A stretch of DNA of 64,000 nt from Neobacillus sp. DY30 (GCF_030123065.1 NZ_CP126093.1:5772001-5836000); one strand, 5' to 3'; positions 52,640 to 60,853 are shown, counted from the first letter of the stretch. Program-made: numbers and translations. The notes: generated by a model not told the origin, from the sequence alone.

Positions 52640-52660
52640 CAGGCGGTATCCTGACTTTTT
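52640..52660 (+). repeat. Terminator-like hairpin preceding array 2
   Basis: CAGG-CGGTAT-CCTG then ACTTTTT. The T-run ends 33 bp before array 2. There is no gene upstream for it to end, so it seems to be copied with the array. Confidence 0.6.
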
Positions 52661-52692
52661 CAGTGGTGAGTTTGGTCCGCTGAATTTGGAAG

Positions 52693-52782
52693 GCAGGTAA
52701 ACATAGCATTTAGGCAGGTAAAATGGAATCTATGCAGGTAAGCCGGCAATATCCGCAGCTAGAGGATTCATTTTAGCAGGTA
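52693..52782 (+). repeat. GCAGRTA array 2
   Basis: Heptamers at 52693, 52714, 52734, 52755 (degenerate GCAGCTA) and 52776: spacing again 21, 20, 21, 21. The unit including flanks is 227-228 bp from the first and third arrays. Confidence 0.9.
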
Positions 52783-52867
52783 GGTAATTAAAATCTACAC
52801 TGGAATTTGGAATTTAAGCTTATTATCAAGCTTAAAACCCAAATATAGTAAATTAAATCATCTATAG

Positions 52868-52888
52868 CAGGCGCTAGCCTGACTTTTT
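52868..52888 (+). repeat. Terminator-like hairpin preceding array 3
   Basis: CAGGC-GCTA-GCCTG then ACTTTTT; the T-run ends 33 bp before array 3. The stem bases differ from the hairpin before array 2 while pairing is kept, suggesting compensating change. Confidence 0.6.
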
Positions 52889-52920
52889 CTGTGGTGTGTT
52901 TGGTCCGCTGAATTTGTTAG

Positions 52921-53010
52921 GCAGATAAACAAAGCATATAGGCAGATAAAATAGAATCTATGCAGGTAAGCAAACCAAATCCGCAGGTAGAGGATTCATT
53001 TTGGCAGATA
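52921..53010 (+). repeat. GCAGRTA array 3
   Basis: Heptamers at 52921, 52942, 52962, 52983 and 53004, spacing 21, 20, 21, 21, identical to arrays 1 and 2. Confidence 0.9.
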
Positions 53011-53103
53011 AGATAAAAGAGGTAAATAAAAACCACACTCGAATTCAGCCCATATGCCTAATTCCAAAACAGAATACCCATATAAAGGAAATTTAAGACC
53101 TTA

Positions 53104-53248
53104 GCCAGGCTGCCGCCTTGCTTTTTCAACTATATAAATCTGCCATCGAGATAAAATGACAGAAAGGGTGTGGTTTTTGCAGGTAAAAGGCTTAATTAGG
53201 CAGGTAAACAAACCAGATCTGCAGGTAGAGTAACACTTTTGGCAGATA
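53104..53248 (+). repeat. Hairpin and GCAGRTA array 4
   Basis: GCCAGGCTGCCGCCTTGC hairpin and CTTTTT (ending 53126) are followed after 32 bp by a decayed heptamer (GACAGAA at 53158) and intact ones at 53179, 53200, 53221 and 53242, each 21 bp apart. This array ends at the stop of the next gene (53255). Confidence 0.82.
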
Positions 53249-53254
53249 ACAAAG

Positions 53255-53878
53255 TTACTTTAACACCGGACCTTTCTTTTTAGTTCTCATCGGCTTCTTA
53301 TCACCCTTCTCCTTCGCATTCTTTTGTAACCACAGAAAGATGTCTGTGATCACTTTTGATAAGACAAGGATTACGATATAGCTTAGAAACAGGTGAAAGT
53401 AATTTGCCCATGAGTTGAACTTGAACAAATTATGCATGACAAGAATTGGTTTTAGGATGAACGAGAGACCCAAACTTAATAGCAATGTATAGAGGTAATA
53501 GTTTTTATTATGTTTATTCGTCCATTGGTACACTAATATGAACGATACCGGAACCAACGATGCGTCCAATCCGAGATTATGTGCGACAAAAGGTATCATC
53601 TTATAAGGAAACGACCAAAGTGCTTGAGTCGAACCAAAATCATCAAAATAGGCAAACCAAACATGTACGTTGAATCCATAGAAGCCAAGCTGGAGCGCCC
53701 GTTTCCAGTCCATAGCAAAATAAAGAATGATGAGCGGGGACAGAAACATAATAACGGTGAACCAAAATTGCCACGTATCCAAGGCAGAAAAATCATGCCA
53801 ATATTTCAGCCATTGTGCAGCTCCCTCTTGCTGTTCTTTTATTAATTTATTTAAGGCCTCTTTTTGTGCATCACTCAT
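53255..53878 (-). CDS. CBO0543-like integral membrane protein
   Basis: 207 residues. A soluble N-terminus of about 35 residues (MSDAQKEALNKLIKEQQEG), then five or six membrane helices with aromatic-rich loops (LQLGFYGFNVHVWFAYFDDFG, FPYKMIPFVAHNLG) and a basic tail (KKPMRTKKKG). It resembles the Bacillus/Clostridium CBO0543 family of unknown function, often near sporulation genes. Weak ribosome site. The stop lies six bases past the last GCAGRTA heptamer. Confidence 0.7.
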   Translation of the reverse strand: MSDAQKEALNKLIKEQQEGAAQWLKYWHDFSALDTWQFWFTVIMFLSPLIILYFAMDWKRALQLGFYGFNVHVWFAYFDDFGSTQALWSFPYKMIPFVAHNLGLDASLVPVSFILVYQWTNKHNKNYYLYTLLLSLGLSFILKPILVMHNLFKFNSWANYFHLFLSYIVILVLSKVITDIFLWLQKNAKEKGDKKPMRTKKKGPVLK

Positions 53879-54032
53879 TGGAATTCCCTGCCTTGGTCTT
53901 ATTTTTCATCTTAATTTACCCAAAACATTGGAAAATAAATGGATGCTTAAAAATCTTTTCTTAAGTAGTATATCGAACAGGAATTACGGCGATGAAAGTA
54001 GAAATGGTAACTAACTCGAGGAGGTTTGAAAT

Positions 54033-54338
54033 ATGGAGAAATTCGGGATTTACGGTAAGTTAATTGCAAAAGAAGGCGAACGGGAACAGCTGGAAGCGAT
54101 ACTATTAGAAGCTGCAGAATCATTGCAAAATCATGATGATTGCGAACTATATCTTGTAAGTGTGGCACCAGAGGATTCTAATGCGGTTTATGTTTATGAG
54201 GTGTGGAGCAGTGAGAATGCCCATCAAGCTTCATTATCATTGAAATCCACGCAAACATTAATACAGCGTGCGAAACCGATCCTTGCTGGGATGGAAAGGA
54301 TTTCGACGCTAGTTCCTAGAGGGGGTAAAGGAATATAG
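54033..54338 (+). CDS. Antibiotic biosynthesis monooxygenase-like (ABM) protein
   Basis: 101 residues of the dimeric ferredoxin-like ABM fold: FGIYGKLIAKEGEREQLEAILLEAA, DCELYLVSVAPEDSNAVYVYEVWSSENAHQASL. These small proteins are quinol monooxygenases or haem-degrading enzymes; no haem-binding His pattern stands out. GAGGAGG precedes ATG. Monocistronic. Confidence 0.86.
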   Translation: MEKFGIYGKLIAKEGEREQLEAILLEAAESLQNHDDCELYLVSVAPEDSNAVYVYEVWSSENAHQASLSLKSTQTLIQRAKPILAGMERISTLVPRGGKGI

Positions 54339-54491
54339 ACTATTCCTTTGCCTCTCGGATTGTCGAGGAAGATATTTTTCTCGGCATTTTTATATTTACA
54401 GCACACTGTATTGACCCGAGGATTTTCTGCCAGGCTTCGGGCACTCCAGCACCTCTGCATTGACCCAAATTCTTATCTTGTCGGGCTTCAG

Positions 54492-55151
54492 TCACTCGCC
54501 CTTTGCCTTTAGATTTAGCTGCTTCACCATCGCCGTGACCAGTGCACCCAATGGATTAATAACCATTTGAGAAGTTTCCTGCTCTACCTGCTGCGCCGCC
54601 CCAACCATCGATAACTGTGCAACAGAGACAGTCCTCCCCTGATAATTTTTCAAAGAATCAGCCACTTCTTTTTGGTACTCATCCTTTTTGCCGCTCATGA
54701 TTAATTCAAAGGTATTCTCGATGACCACAACCTCAATATCCAGCACTTTCTGCTTGGATTTTGCATATTGCTGAAGCCGGTTCATCGTTCCAGGTACGGT
54801 ATCCGGATTTGTAAACAATATTGTCTGAGGCTGATCAATCTCGCAAAGAACCTCGAAGTACGGTTCATCCATCTTGATGATTGGCACGTTGGCCGCAAGA
54901 TCTTCCAGTAGCGCAATATAGTTTGTACATGTAATAAGGACGGCGTCTACACCTGATTGTACAACCCACTCTACTTGTTCCTTCACTTTCCTTTGAGCAT
55001 TAGAATCAGTGAAACCCTCGTCATTCTTCACACGATACATGAGCCCCGGATCGACGAAATGACTTAACTCGACATCATAGGCCGAAAGCGCCATTTCTAT
55101 ATAATTAATATTTGAATAATGTGCATGCAGACAACCAATTTTTTTCTTCAA
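54492..55151 (-). CDS. Aspartate/glutamate racemase-like protein
   Basis: 219 residues. MKKKIGCLHAHYSNINYIEMAL, VDAVLITCTNYIALLEDLA (catalytic-type Cys in a TCTNY context) and SVAQLSMVGAAQQVE in place of the second cysteine region. The second catalytic Cys of true racemases appears missing, so it may be a related Asp/Glu-fold enzyme (hydantoin racemase, maleate isomerase or arylmalonate decarboxylase relative). TTG start with GAGGTATGAGG upstream. Substrate unknown. Confidence 0.68.
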   Translation of the reverse strand: MKKKIGCLHAHYSNINYIEMALSAYDVELSHFVDPGLMYRVKNDEGFTDSNAQRKVKEQVEWVVQSGVDAVLITCTNYIALLEDLAANVPIIKMDEPYFEVLCEIDQPQTILFTNPDTVPGTMNRLQQYAKSKQKVLDIEVVVIENTFELIMSGKKDEYQKEVADSLKNYQGRTVSVAQLSMVGAAQQVEQETSQMVINPLGALVTAMVKQLNLKAKGE

Positions 55152-55258
55152 GCCTCATACCTCTTTTTTTAAAATGAGTCATATATCCCGTTTCTGAAGC
55201 CAGGTACATAATTTTCATATGGGATGCCATGATAGTAAGACACAAAGGAGGTGCTTAT

Positions 55259-55594
55259 ATGAAAAAGCTTCTAATTTGTTTCTTATTACTATTTGGCTTT
55301 ACCTGTTCCTCTCTGCCTCAACTCGGCCATACTGCCTATGCCCAGCAAAAACCGATTCCTCCCTATGCTAAGTGGAGTAAAATCGCATTGGCTAAAACAA
55401 AAGAAAAGTATCCGAATGCCCAAATCATCGATTATCTTTATGTTGGCAGGCAAAATGGAACGCGTACCTCAACTGAGAAATTCAAATTATGGTTAAAAGA
55501 AAACGGTAAAGAATTCGGTGTTTATGTAGACATTGAATTTATCAAAGAAACGGAACAAGTTGTAAATATAACGTATACGGAAACGGCCAGATAA
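55259..55594 (+). CDS. DUF3889 secreted small protein (YqzG/YhdC-like)
   Basis: 111 residues from ATG at 55259, with AAAGGAGGTG upstream. A signal peptide ends near AYAQQ; the mature part has IPPYAKWSKIALAKTKEKYPNAQIIDYLYVGR and TEKFKLWLKENGKEFGVYVDIEF, the DUF3889 signature. Function unknown; a periplasm-like or wall-space protein found widely in Bacillus. Confidence 0.88.
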   Translation: MKKLLICFLLLFGFTCSSLPQLGHTAYAQQKPIPPYAKWSKIALAKTKEKYPNAQIIDYLYVGRQNGTRTSTEKFKLWLKENGKEFGVYVDIEFIKETEQVVNITYTETAR

Positions 55595-55621
55595 TGGCCT
55601 GCCAGGGGTCCATGACAGTTT

Positions 55622-56149
55622 TTATTTTTTGACAATGTAGTGTAATTCGGCAAACTGTTTATATCGTCGAACATCGACCAGTGTAAGTTTGCTCTCCTGG
55701 TCCCCTGGTACAAACATCGGAATACCCTTCCCGATGATGATGGGAGCTATTTGGATAATAAACTCATCCACCAGCTTTAGCAGCAGTTGAAGCACTTCGC
55801 CGCCGCCGACAATCCAAATCCGTTTGCCCTCCTGCTCCTTCAACGACTGTGTAAAACCTGCAATATCTTCATTAATAAACGTTACGTGTTCATCCGAACC
55901 AGTCACTGTCCGTGAAAAAACATAACAGGGCTTGCCCTCGTACGGGAATTTTTCAGGAGAAAGAATGGCGATTTGGTCGTACGTACTTCTTCCCATCAGG
56001 ATTGTGTCGATACTATCGTAAAATTCATGATAACCCGTTTCCTCTTCTCCCTCTGTCCCAAATAACCAATCCAATGAATGATTTTCACGTGCGAGGTAAC
56101 CGTCTAAACTGATTGCACCGTAAAAAACTAACTTGCTTTGTTTATTCAT
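55622..56149 (-). CDS. Dihydrofolate reductase / RibD C-terminal family protein (YyaP/YwjB-like)
   Basis: 175 residues: KLVFYGAISLDGYLARENHSLDWLFG, DTILMGRSTYDQIAIL, CYVFSRTV, IWIVGGGEVLQLLL and IAPIIIGKGIPMF, the pattern of the DHFR-like RibD C-terminal domain that binds NADPH. Not a housekeeping DHFR. GGGAGG before ATG. Role unknown; some relatives reduce pyrimidines or antibiotics. Confidence 0.87.
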   Translation of the reverse strand: MNKQSKLVFYGAISLDGYLARENHSLDWLFGTEGEEETGYHEFYDSIDTILMGRSTYDQIAILSPEKFPYEGKPCYVFSRTVTGSDEHVTFINEDIAGFTQSLKEQEGKRIWIVGGGEVLQLLLKLVDEFIIQIAPIIIGKGIPMFVPGDQESKLTLVDVRRYKQFAELHYIVKK

Positions 56150-56164
56150 ACTTCTGCCTCCCTA

Positions 56165-57763
56165 CTATTTTCGTTTCTCATGCATATACTTCATCCACTT
56201 TTTCTGTTTTAGGCTGCAAACATAGTATCCCACTAAAGCAATCGCAGTACCTCCAACAGATAAGTTCAAAATCAGTGAGTGAGAGGTATAAATACCCGCC
56301 AGGATTCCTATGATTCCAAGTACGGTTAACTGGAATAAATGCTTTTTATTATTTTCATAAATCATAAATTGGAATTGTCTTCGCTGCTCTAGTTCCTTTA
56401 TATCTTCGAACTTTTGTGGCGCTTGTAAAAATTCAGTAACAGAGTGAATCAGTTTAAACGCTGGCTGTGATTGAATCCATTTCCATAATAATGACCATTT
56501 ATTGTTTCCTTGTTTGTTCAGCCACTCGAGAAAAATCGGTTTTCCTAAATCGAGGAGCTCCGCCTCAGGGGCCAGATTGCGGATGATCCCTTCAATCGTA
56601 ACAAATGAGCGGCCTAAAAAGACAAATCTAGTCGGAACCTGAATGGGCAAAGCCTGAATGGTATCGTTCATTTCCTTCTTAAATGCCAATATATCCATTT
56701 GCTTTAACTGTTCTGGTTCGAATGAAACCAATTCTGCCAACAGTTTTTCAATCGTTCTTGAGTCCGCCTCTGGAAGTAAAAATCCTAGTTGGGCTAAGCA
56801 ATCCACCGCCTTCGAATAATTTTTTGAAAGAAAGCTTTCGATTAAGCCTTGAAAGTGGGCTGCGTCCTTTTTGCTGATTTCACCAATCATTCCAAAATCG
56901 AGCAAGATGATTTTCCCGTCCTTTGAGACGAGAACATTGCCTGGATGGGGATCGGCATGGAACTTCCCAGGCTCTAGCCATTGAGGAAGGAACACTTTCA
57001 TCAGCCTTTGAGCAAGCTCTTCACGTGTTACCGATAAGTGTTCCAACATCTCGTTATCCGTGAGCCGCATCCCCTCTACCCACTCCATTACCAGTACATT
57101 TGATGTGCTAAGTTCCGGATAAACCGATGGGATTTTTACCTCATCCATCTCCTTAAACCTTTCTTTAAAAAACAAGATTGTCTCAAGTTCCTTTGTATAA
57201 TCTAACTCTCGTTCGATCACTTGCTTTAGTTCCTGAAATAAGACTTTAAAGTTTATAAATCCTTTTGGAATCGGAACAAAGTGATCGGCAAACCAAATCA
57301 CAACCGCTAAAACCTTAAAATCCGTTTGAATAATGCTATCGATATACGGCCGCTTCACTTTGATTGCCACTTCTCTGCCATCCTTAAGCACACCTTTATA
57401 GACTTCTCCAATCGAAGCGGAGGCAATCGCTGTTTTTTCAATAGAAAGGAAATTTTCATGGTTAAGAATTTTCTCTATCTCACTCCAGTCAGAAGGAGGA
57501 ACTTTGTCGGTGAGGTCTTCAATTTGACTGATAAAAGCCTTCGGCAGCAAATCGCCACGTGTGCTCAAAATCTGCCCGACTTTAATCAATAAGCCTTCTA
57601 ATTCAAAAAGAGTATTGCGATACCGTGCCCCTATTTGCCCCCACAGTTTTTCCCACTCCTCCTTCGGTTTTCTGCGAATCTTGTACCAATAAATTTGAAT
57701 GAAAATGCCGAAAGCGAGCGAAAGCACTTTGGACATGCGCACCAGCTTATTTCTCTGTTTCAA
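56165..57763 (-). CDS. ABC1/AarF/UbiB-family atypical kinase
   Basis: About 532 residues from TTG at 57763, which has AAGGGGGG seven bases upstream. Kinase-like core: FIKVGQILSTRGDLLP-type KxGQ region, IASASIGEVYKGVLKDGREVAIKVKRP, DYTKELETI, FHADPHPGNVLV and IILLDFGMIGE. Two membrane helices close the C-terminus. UbiB-type proteins act in ubiquinone or menaquinone-linked lipid metabolism. It overlaps no gene, 13 bp after the hydrolase gene at 57777 in the same direction. Confidence 0.9.
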   Translation of the reverse strand: MKQRNKLVRMSKVLSLAFGIFIQIYWYKIRRKPKEEWEKLWGQIGARYRNTLFELEGLLIKVGQILSTRGDLLPKAFISQIEDLTDKVPPSDWSEIEKILNHENFLSIEKTAIASASIGEVYKGVLKDGREVAIKVKRPYIDSIIQTDFKVLAVVIWFADHFVPIPKGFINFKVLFQELKQVIERELDYTKELETILFFKERFKEMDEVKIPSVYPELSTSNVLVMEWVEGMRLTDNEMLEHLSVTREELAQRLMKVFLPQWLEPGKFHADPHPGNVLVSKDGKIILLDFGMIGEISKKDAAHFQGLIESFLSKNYSKAVDCLAQLGFLLPEADSRTIEKLLAELVSFEPEQLKQMDILAFKKEMNDTIQALPIQVPTRFVFLGRSFVTIEGIIRNLAPEAELLDLGKPIFLEWLNKQGNNKWSLLWKWIQSQPAFKLIHSVTEFLQAPQKFEDIKELEQRRQFQFMIYENNKKHLFQLTVLGIIGILAGIYTSHSLILNLSVGGTAIALVGYYVCSLKQKKWMKYMHEKRK

Positions 57764-57776
57764 CCAGATTCCCCCC

Positions 57777-58766
57777 TTAAAACGCATCTGCGACTAAATT
57801 ACTAAACTCCCTTAAATAATGAAGATAATTACTGCCTCCATAGTTATAGTGCTTGTTGTACATTTTTGCAACAACGACATTGTATTCTGGAATCACTAAT
57901 AGGGTTGGCCCGGTAACGCCTAGTATTTGATAGGACCCTTTAGGGACTCTTTCCCCCAGTTCGCTTTGTTTGGCCGGAGTACCTTGTACAAACCAGAACA
58001 GGCCGTTTTGCGGCAAATCTTTATTTTTATAAGAAGGATTTTGAACTTGAGTTGCTAGTTCAATTACTTGTTTTGGGACGATCTGCATTCCATTGTTCAA
58101 ATGAAGATTTCCCCATTGGGCAAACTCCCGGGCCGAAGAATGTAGATTGGATTCCATCCCGTTCTTTGTTAGTCCTATTTTATAGGAAGCCGTCTCTCCA
58201 GGGTCATCGACAACCTGAACCAATTTTTCATTTTGTTCCGTTTGCCACGCCGTTTCATTGAATCCCATTGACTTGAACACTCGGTCTTCGAGGAATTTGG
58301 GAAAACTTTTACCGTAAAGCCTGTTTACTAATTGTGTCATCATGATGATGTTAATCCCTCTGTACGCCCAATTCGTTCCAGGCTCAAACTCTCGAAAAAT
58401 CGTTCCGTCCTCCTGTTGATGCAAGCCGTGAGAATGGGTAACCAAATGCCTGATCGTGGTTTTCCCTAGCAGTTCCTGATCTATGTCTCGAAAATACTGA
58501 ACAGCAAGGTCATCTAAACTATTGATTTTACCTTCATACAAAGCATATGCGACCACTAAACCTAGATAACTTTTTCTTGCAGAAGCGACATTAAATTGCG
58601 AAGTTTCATCAATACGGCGGGAGTTTTTTGTGTTAGAATGATAGCCGCTGTAGTGCTCTAATATGACTTTGTTGTTTTTCATGATGACCAATGCCGCACC
58701 GCTGCTGTGATTTCGTTCTTTTATCTCTTCTATGTATGAAATTAATTTTTGAAAAATAACGGCCAC
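57777..58766 (-). CDS. Beta-lactamase-family serine hydrolase
   Basis: 329 residues of the class C-like serine hydrolase family: SxxK is Ser62-Ala-Arg-Lys65, LVTHSHGLHQQ in the middle and GTNWAYRGIN where the Tyr motif should be; Asn of the usual YxN is replaced by Gly. No signal peptide, so cytoplasmic esterase or peptidase. The GTG start has AAAGG only three bases away; no better start is in frame. Substrate unknown. Confidence 0.84.
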   Translation of the reverse strand: MAVIFQKLISYIEEIKERNHSSGAALVIMKNNKVILEHYSGYHSNTKNSRRIDETSQFNVASARKSYLGLVVAYALYEGKINSLDDLAVQYFRDIDQELLGKTTIRHLVTHSHGLHQQEDGTIFREFEPGTNWAYRGINIIMMTQLVNRLYGKSFPKFLEDRVFKSMGFNETAWQTEQNEKLVQVVDDPGETASYKIGLTKNGMESNLHSSAREFAQWGNLHLNNGMQIVPKQVIELATQVQNPSYKNKDLPQNGLFWFVQGTPAKQSELGERVPKGSYQILGVTGPTLLVIPEYNVVVAKMYNKHYNYGGSNYLHYLREFSNLVADAF

Positions 58767-58818
58767 ATACCTTTCTAGTGTTTTTTATTTGTGTGTAACA
58801 CTTTTCTACCTACTTGAA

Positions 58819-58888
58819 TATAATATATTAGACGCGAGGAAGCACCTGGCGTTACATGGACTGACTTTTTATAGTCAGCCTTTTTTTT
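58819..58888 (+). ncRNA. Possible short transcript with strong terminator
   Basis: TATAAT at 58819-58824 is followed within 60 bases by GGACTGACT-TTTTAT-AGTCAGCC and eight T (58858-58889). No gene lies upstream on this strand. It may be a short RNA or a remnant terminator. The hairpin is certain; the promoter lacks a -35. Confidence 0.35.
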
Positions 58889-58985
58889 CTGGTATTTCAT
58901 TATGTGTTCCAAATTCATAGTTTATATGCAGATTTTTTGTTTTACGTGGACATTAATGCTAAGACCTCCAGGCGAACGACCGGAT

Positions 58986-59137
58986 AAGGTCATTGAGATT
59001 GTTCTATTTCTGAGTGCAGAACGCTAATTTCCGAACTCTATTAGATGACCTTTTTAAGAAAAACCAACTTATGTGCCAAAATAAAAACTTATGTGCCGAA
59101 TCATAGTTTTATGTGCCGATTTGATAATTTACGTGCC
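58986..59137 (+). repeat. TTAYGTGCC array 1 with preceding hairpin
   Basis: AAGGTCAT (58986-58993) pairs with ATGACCTT (59045-59052), followed by TTTTT. Fourteen bases later nonamers TTATGTGCC or TTACGTGCC begin at 59069, 59089, 59109 and 59129, exactly 20 bp apart. Non-coding; contains GAGTGCAGAACGCTAAT, repeated in the next unit. Confidence 0.88.
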
Positions 59138-59194
59138 CAAATTGATATTTCCACAAAGGAAAAGCCAAAAAATCCAGCGAACGCCTGGATTAGA

Positions 59195-59339
59195 TTTAGA
59201 AAGCGGACATTTTGAGTGCGGAAAGCTAATCTAGTATTCTATTAAATGCCCTTTTTAAGCAAAGCCACTTTTATGTGCCAAAATAATAACTTACGTGCCG
59301 AATCATAGATTTACGTGCCGATTTTCAATTTTACGTGCC
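59195..59339 (+). repeat. TTAYGTGCC array 2 with preceding hairpin
   Basis: GGACATTT and AAATGCCC (one mismatch) flank GAGTGCGGAAAGCTAAT, then TTTTT. Fifteen bases later nonamers begin at 59271, 59291, 59311 and 59331, exactly 20 bp apart. The unit is 202 bp from array 1. Confidence 0.88.
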
Positions 59340-59438
59340 AAACCCAGCCAGTGTCTAAGCCAAGCCCTCACAAGGTTATAGCAGGATTTTCCTTTTTAGT
59401 ATCGAATTAAATGCTAGTGAATAAAAGGAGGTATACAT

Positions 59439-59900
59439 ATGAAACGTCGTCATGAGGTATTGTTCACCCAATTAGAAACCTATCGAAGCTATATTTTAAG
59501 CGTACTAGAAAATGTAACGGAAGACGAGGCGGAATTCATTCCTAACGGATTCAACAATAATATCCGCTGGAACCTTGGACATATTTATCTTGATCAATAC
59601 TTATGGATTCAGGCTGTGACGAAGGAAAAAGCGGAAGTTCCTGAATCCTTTCAGACTTGGTTCGGATACGGGACATCACCCGCTGACTTCACTTCGGATA
59701 CTCCTGAGTTGGACGAATTAAAGAAACTGCTCAAAGAACAACCTGCTCAAATCAAAGCACAGTACGGAGAACGACTTGAAGAGGAATTTCCACCAACCGA
59801 AATGGGCATGCACACCATTGAGCAAGTACTGATTCGAACCATTTTTCATGAAGGCATGCATTTACAAACGATTCTTGATTTGAAGAAATGTATGAAGTAA
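59439..59900 (+). CDS. DinB-family (YfiT/DinB_2) metalloprotein
   Basis: 153 residues of the four-helix DinB fold: the first metal His in RWNLGHIYLDQYLW and the last pair in RTIFHEGMHLQTILDL. Such proteins are thiol transferases or hydrolases with unproven roles in most Bacillus members. AAAGGAGG before ATG. Followed by the first copy of the 590-bp direct repeat. Confidence 0.9.
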   Translation: MKRRHEVLFTQLETYRSYILSVLENVTEDEAEFIPNGFNNNIRWNLGHIYLDQYLWIQAVTKEKAEVPESFQTWFGYGTSPADFTSDTPELDELKKLLKEQPAQIKAQYGERLEEEFPPTEMGMHTIEQVLIRTIFHEGMHLQTILDLKKCMK

Positions 59901-60012
59901 GCAGGAAAGAGGGACAGGTTCCGTGTCCTATCGCAAAAAACCCAAAATGCAATCGAAATTGTAGCCGAATTTGTACTGCCTTTTGTATCTTTTTTTTTGC
60001 AATTAAATATAT

Positions 60013-60039
60013 AATGGCTCAGTACCATACTGAGCCATT
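60013..60039. terminator. Perfect hairpin at the 3' end of the small membrane-peptide gene
   Basis: AATGGCTCAGTA-CCA-TACTGAGCCATT, twelve pairs and a three-base loop, 46 bp after the peptide stop on the minus strand. T-runs on either side are weak, so terminator is probable but not sure. Confidence 0.55.
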
Positions 60040-60084
60040 TTAAATATCCATTTTTTGTAACTTGTTAACTTTAAGTACATTACT

Positions 60085-60210
60085 TCACATTTTCTTTTTT
60101 GTGTTTTTTCGGTATTCTCTCGGTTTTCTCATTAGTGCCAATAATGCTATAACAAAACAAATCATTAGAATTATATTTAAGCTCCAACCGAAACTATCAA
60201 TATACTGCAT
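60085..60210 (-). CDS. 41-residue membrane peptide, copy 1
   Basis: ATG at 60210 with GAGGAGG eight bases upstream, the best ribosome site in the area. Product: MQYIDSFGWS, one hydrophobic helix (about 10-27, LNIILMICFVIALLALM) and a very basic tail (RKPREYRKNTKKKM). TTGATA and TTATCT 17 bp apart form a possible promoter about 90 bp upstream. The size, one helix and basic tail resemble type I toxin peptides such as TxpA/BsrG, but also many small Bacillus membrane proteins. The opposite-strand frame of 120 codons is a shadow. Confidence 0.6.
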   Translation of the reverse strand: MQYIDSFGWSLNIILMICFVIALLALMRKPREYRKNTKKKM

Positions 60211-60565
60211 TACCCTTCCTCCTCAGATATGTTTTGTTCACTTTAGCATGATTAATGTGCTTGTTGGTTGTTTTCTACAAAAGAAGATAAAACGTTACAA
60301 TTTTTTCTATCAAAATCCGTTTGCTGTAATTCCCATAATAAAACACCACCCTTCCACTATTACAAAATGTAGAGAAAGGATGGTGCATGGCTTTCATTAT
60401 CTATTTTCAACCAATGTAAGTTAATGCAGCAACACCAATGTTTTAGCTGCAGTTAGCATCCCATATTGAAGGAATGCTACCCTATAGTTTAAGTGAAAAA
60501 TTTTACAATCTTGCTTTAAATAAAGTTGTCTCTTTACTAACTCTTTAAATTTTCAACCTTTAGAC

Positions 60566-60811
60566 CTACCTTTTTTCGTAAATAAACTCAACACATATAT
60601 CACTACAAAATAACTCATCCAAGAATATTGTCACTATGAATATCGTTGACACGGAGGCAGGATAAATTACAACTGAAAGGACAACAGAAATTAGTGAGGA
60701 AATTAATATATTTTTAGAAGGAATGGGAAGGCAAAGTATATGCTTTTGCTGAAATACGCGTGAATGTGATAGAAAGGAGAATGGATTCTCATATTTTTGA
60801 TCGACCTCCAC
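60566..60811 (-). CDS. Hypothetical 81-residue membrane protein or fragment
   Basis: Starts at a GTG without a ribosome site. It encodes a polar start (VEVDQKYENPFSFLSHS) and two hydrophobic helices. The same frame is open upstream to the stop of the glycosyltransferase gene (reading LAVQLIKQITNRDF), so this looks like the remains of a longer protein, or the gene has a start I cannot see. Not recognised. Confidence 0.35.
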   Translation of the reverse strand: MEVDQKYENPFSFLSHSRVFQQKHILCLPIPSKNILISSLISVVLSVVIYPASVSTIFIVTIFLDELFCSDICVEFIYEKR

Positions 60812-60853
60812 AAAATCACGGTTAGTAATTTGCTTGATTAATTGAACCGCCAG

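Larger units (their letters stand above)
59903..60494. repeat. Direct repeat copy 1 (about 590 bp)
   Basis: Starts AGGAAAGAGGGACAGG and ends near CCCTATAGTTTAAGT. By eye over 90% identical to 61680-62263. It contains a small inverted element GGACAGGTTCCGTGTCC at its left end, a perfect hairpin (60013-60039), a minus-strand membrane-peptide gene and its upstream region. No transposase. Confidence 0.92.

Noticed and set aside
52466-53248. CRISPR array
   Set aside because: Repeats are only seven bases, spaces are 13-14 bases and partly conserved between units, and no cas gene is present.
53255-53878. Spore germination or transport role for the membrane protein
   Set aside because: Only the family resemblance to CBO0543-like proteins is visible; no motif supports a function.
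60062-60424. 120-codon plus-strand frame in each repeat copy (also 61833-62195)
   Set aside because: No ribosome site, odd composition, and it overlaps the better-supported minus-strand peptide with GAGGAGG; treated as shadow.
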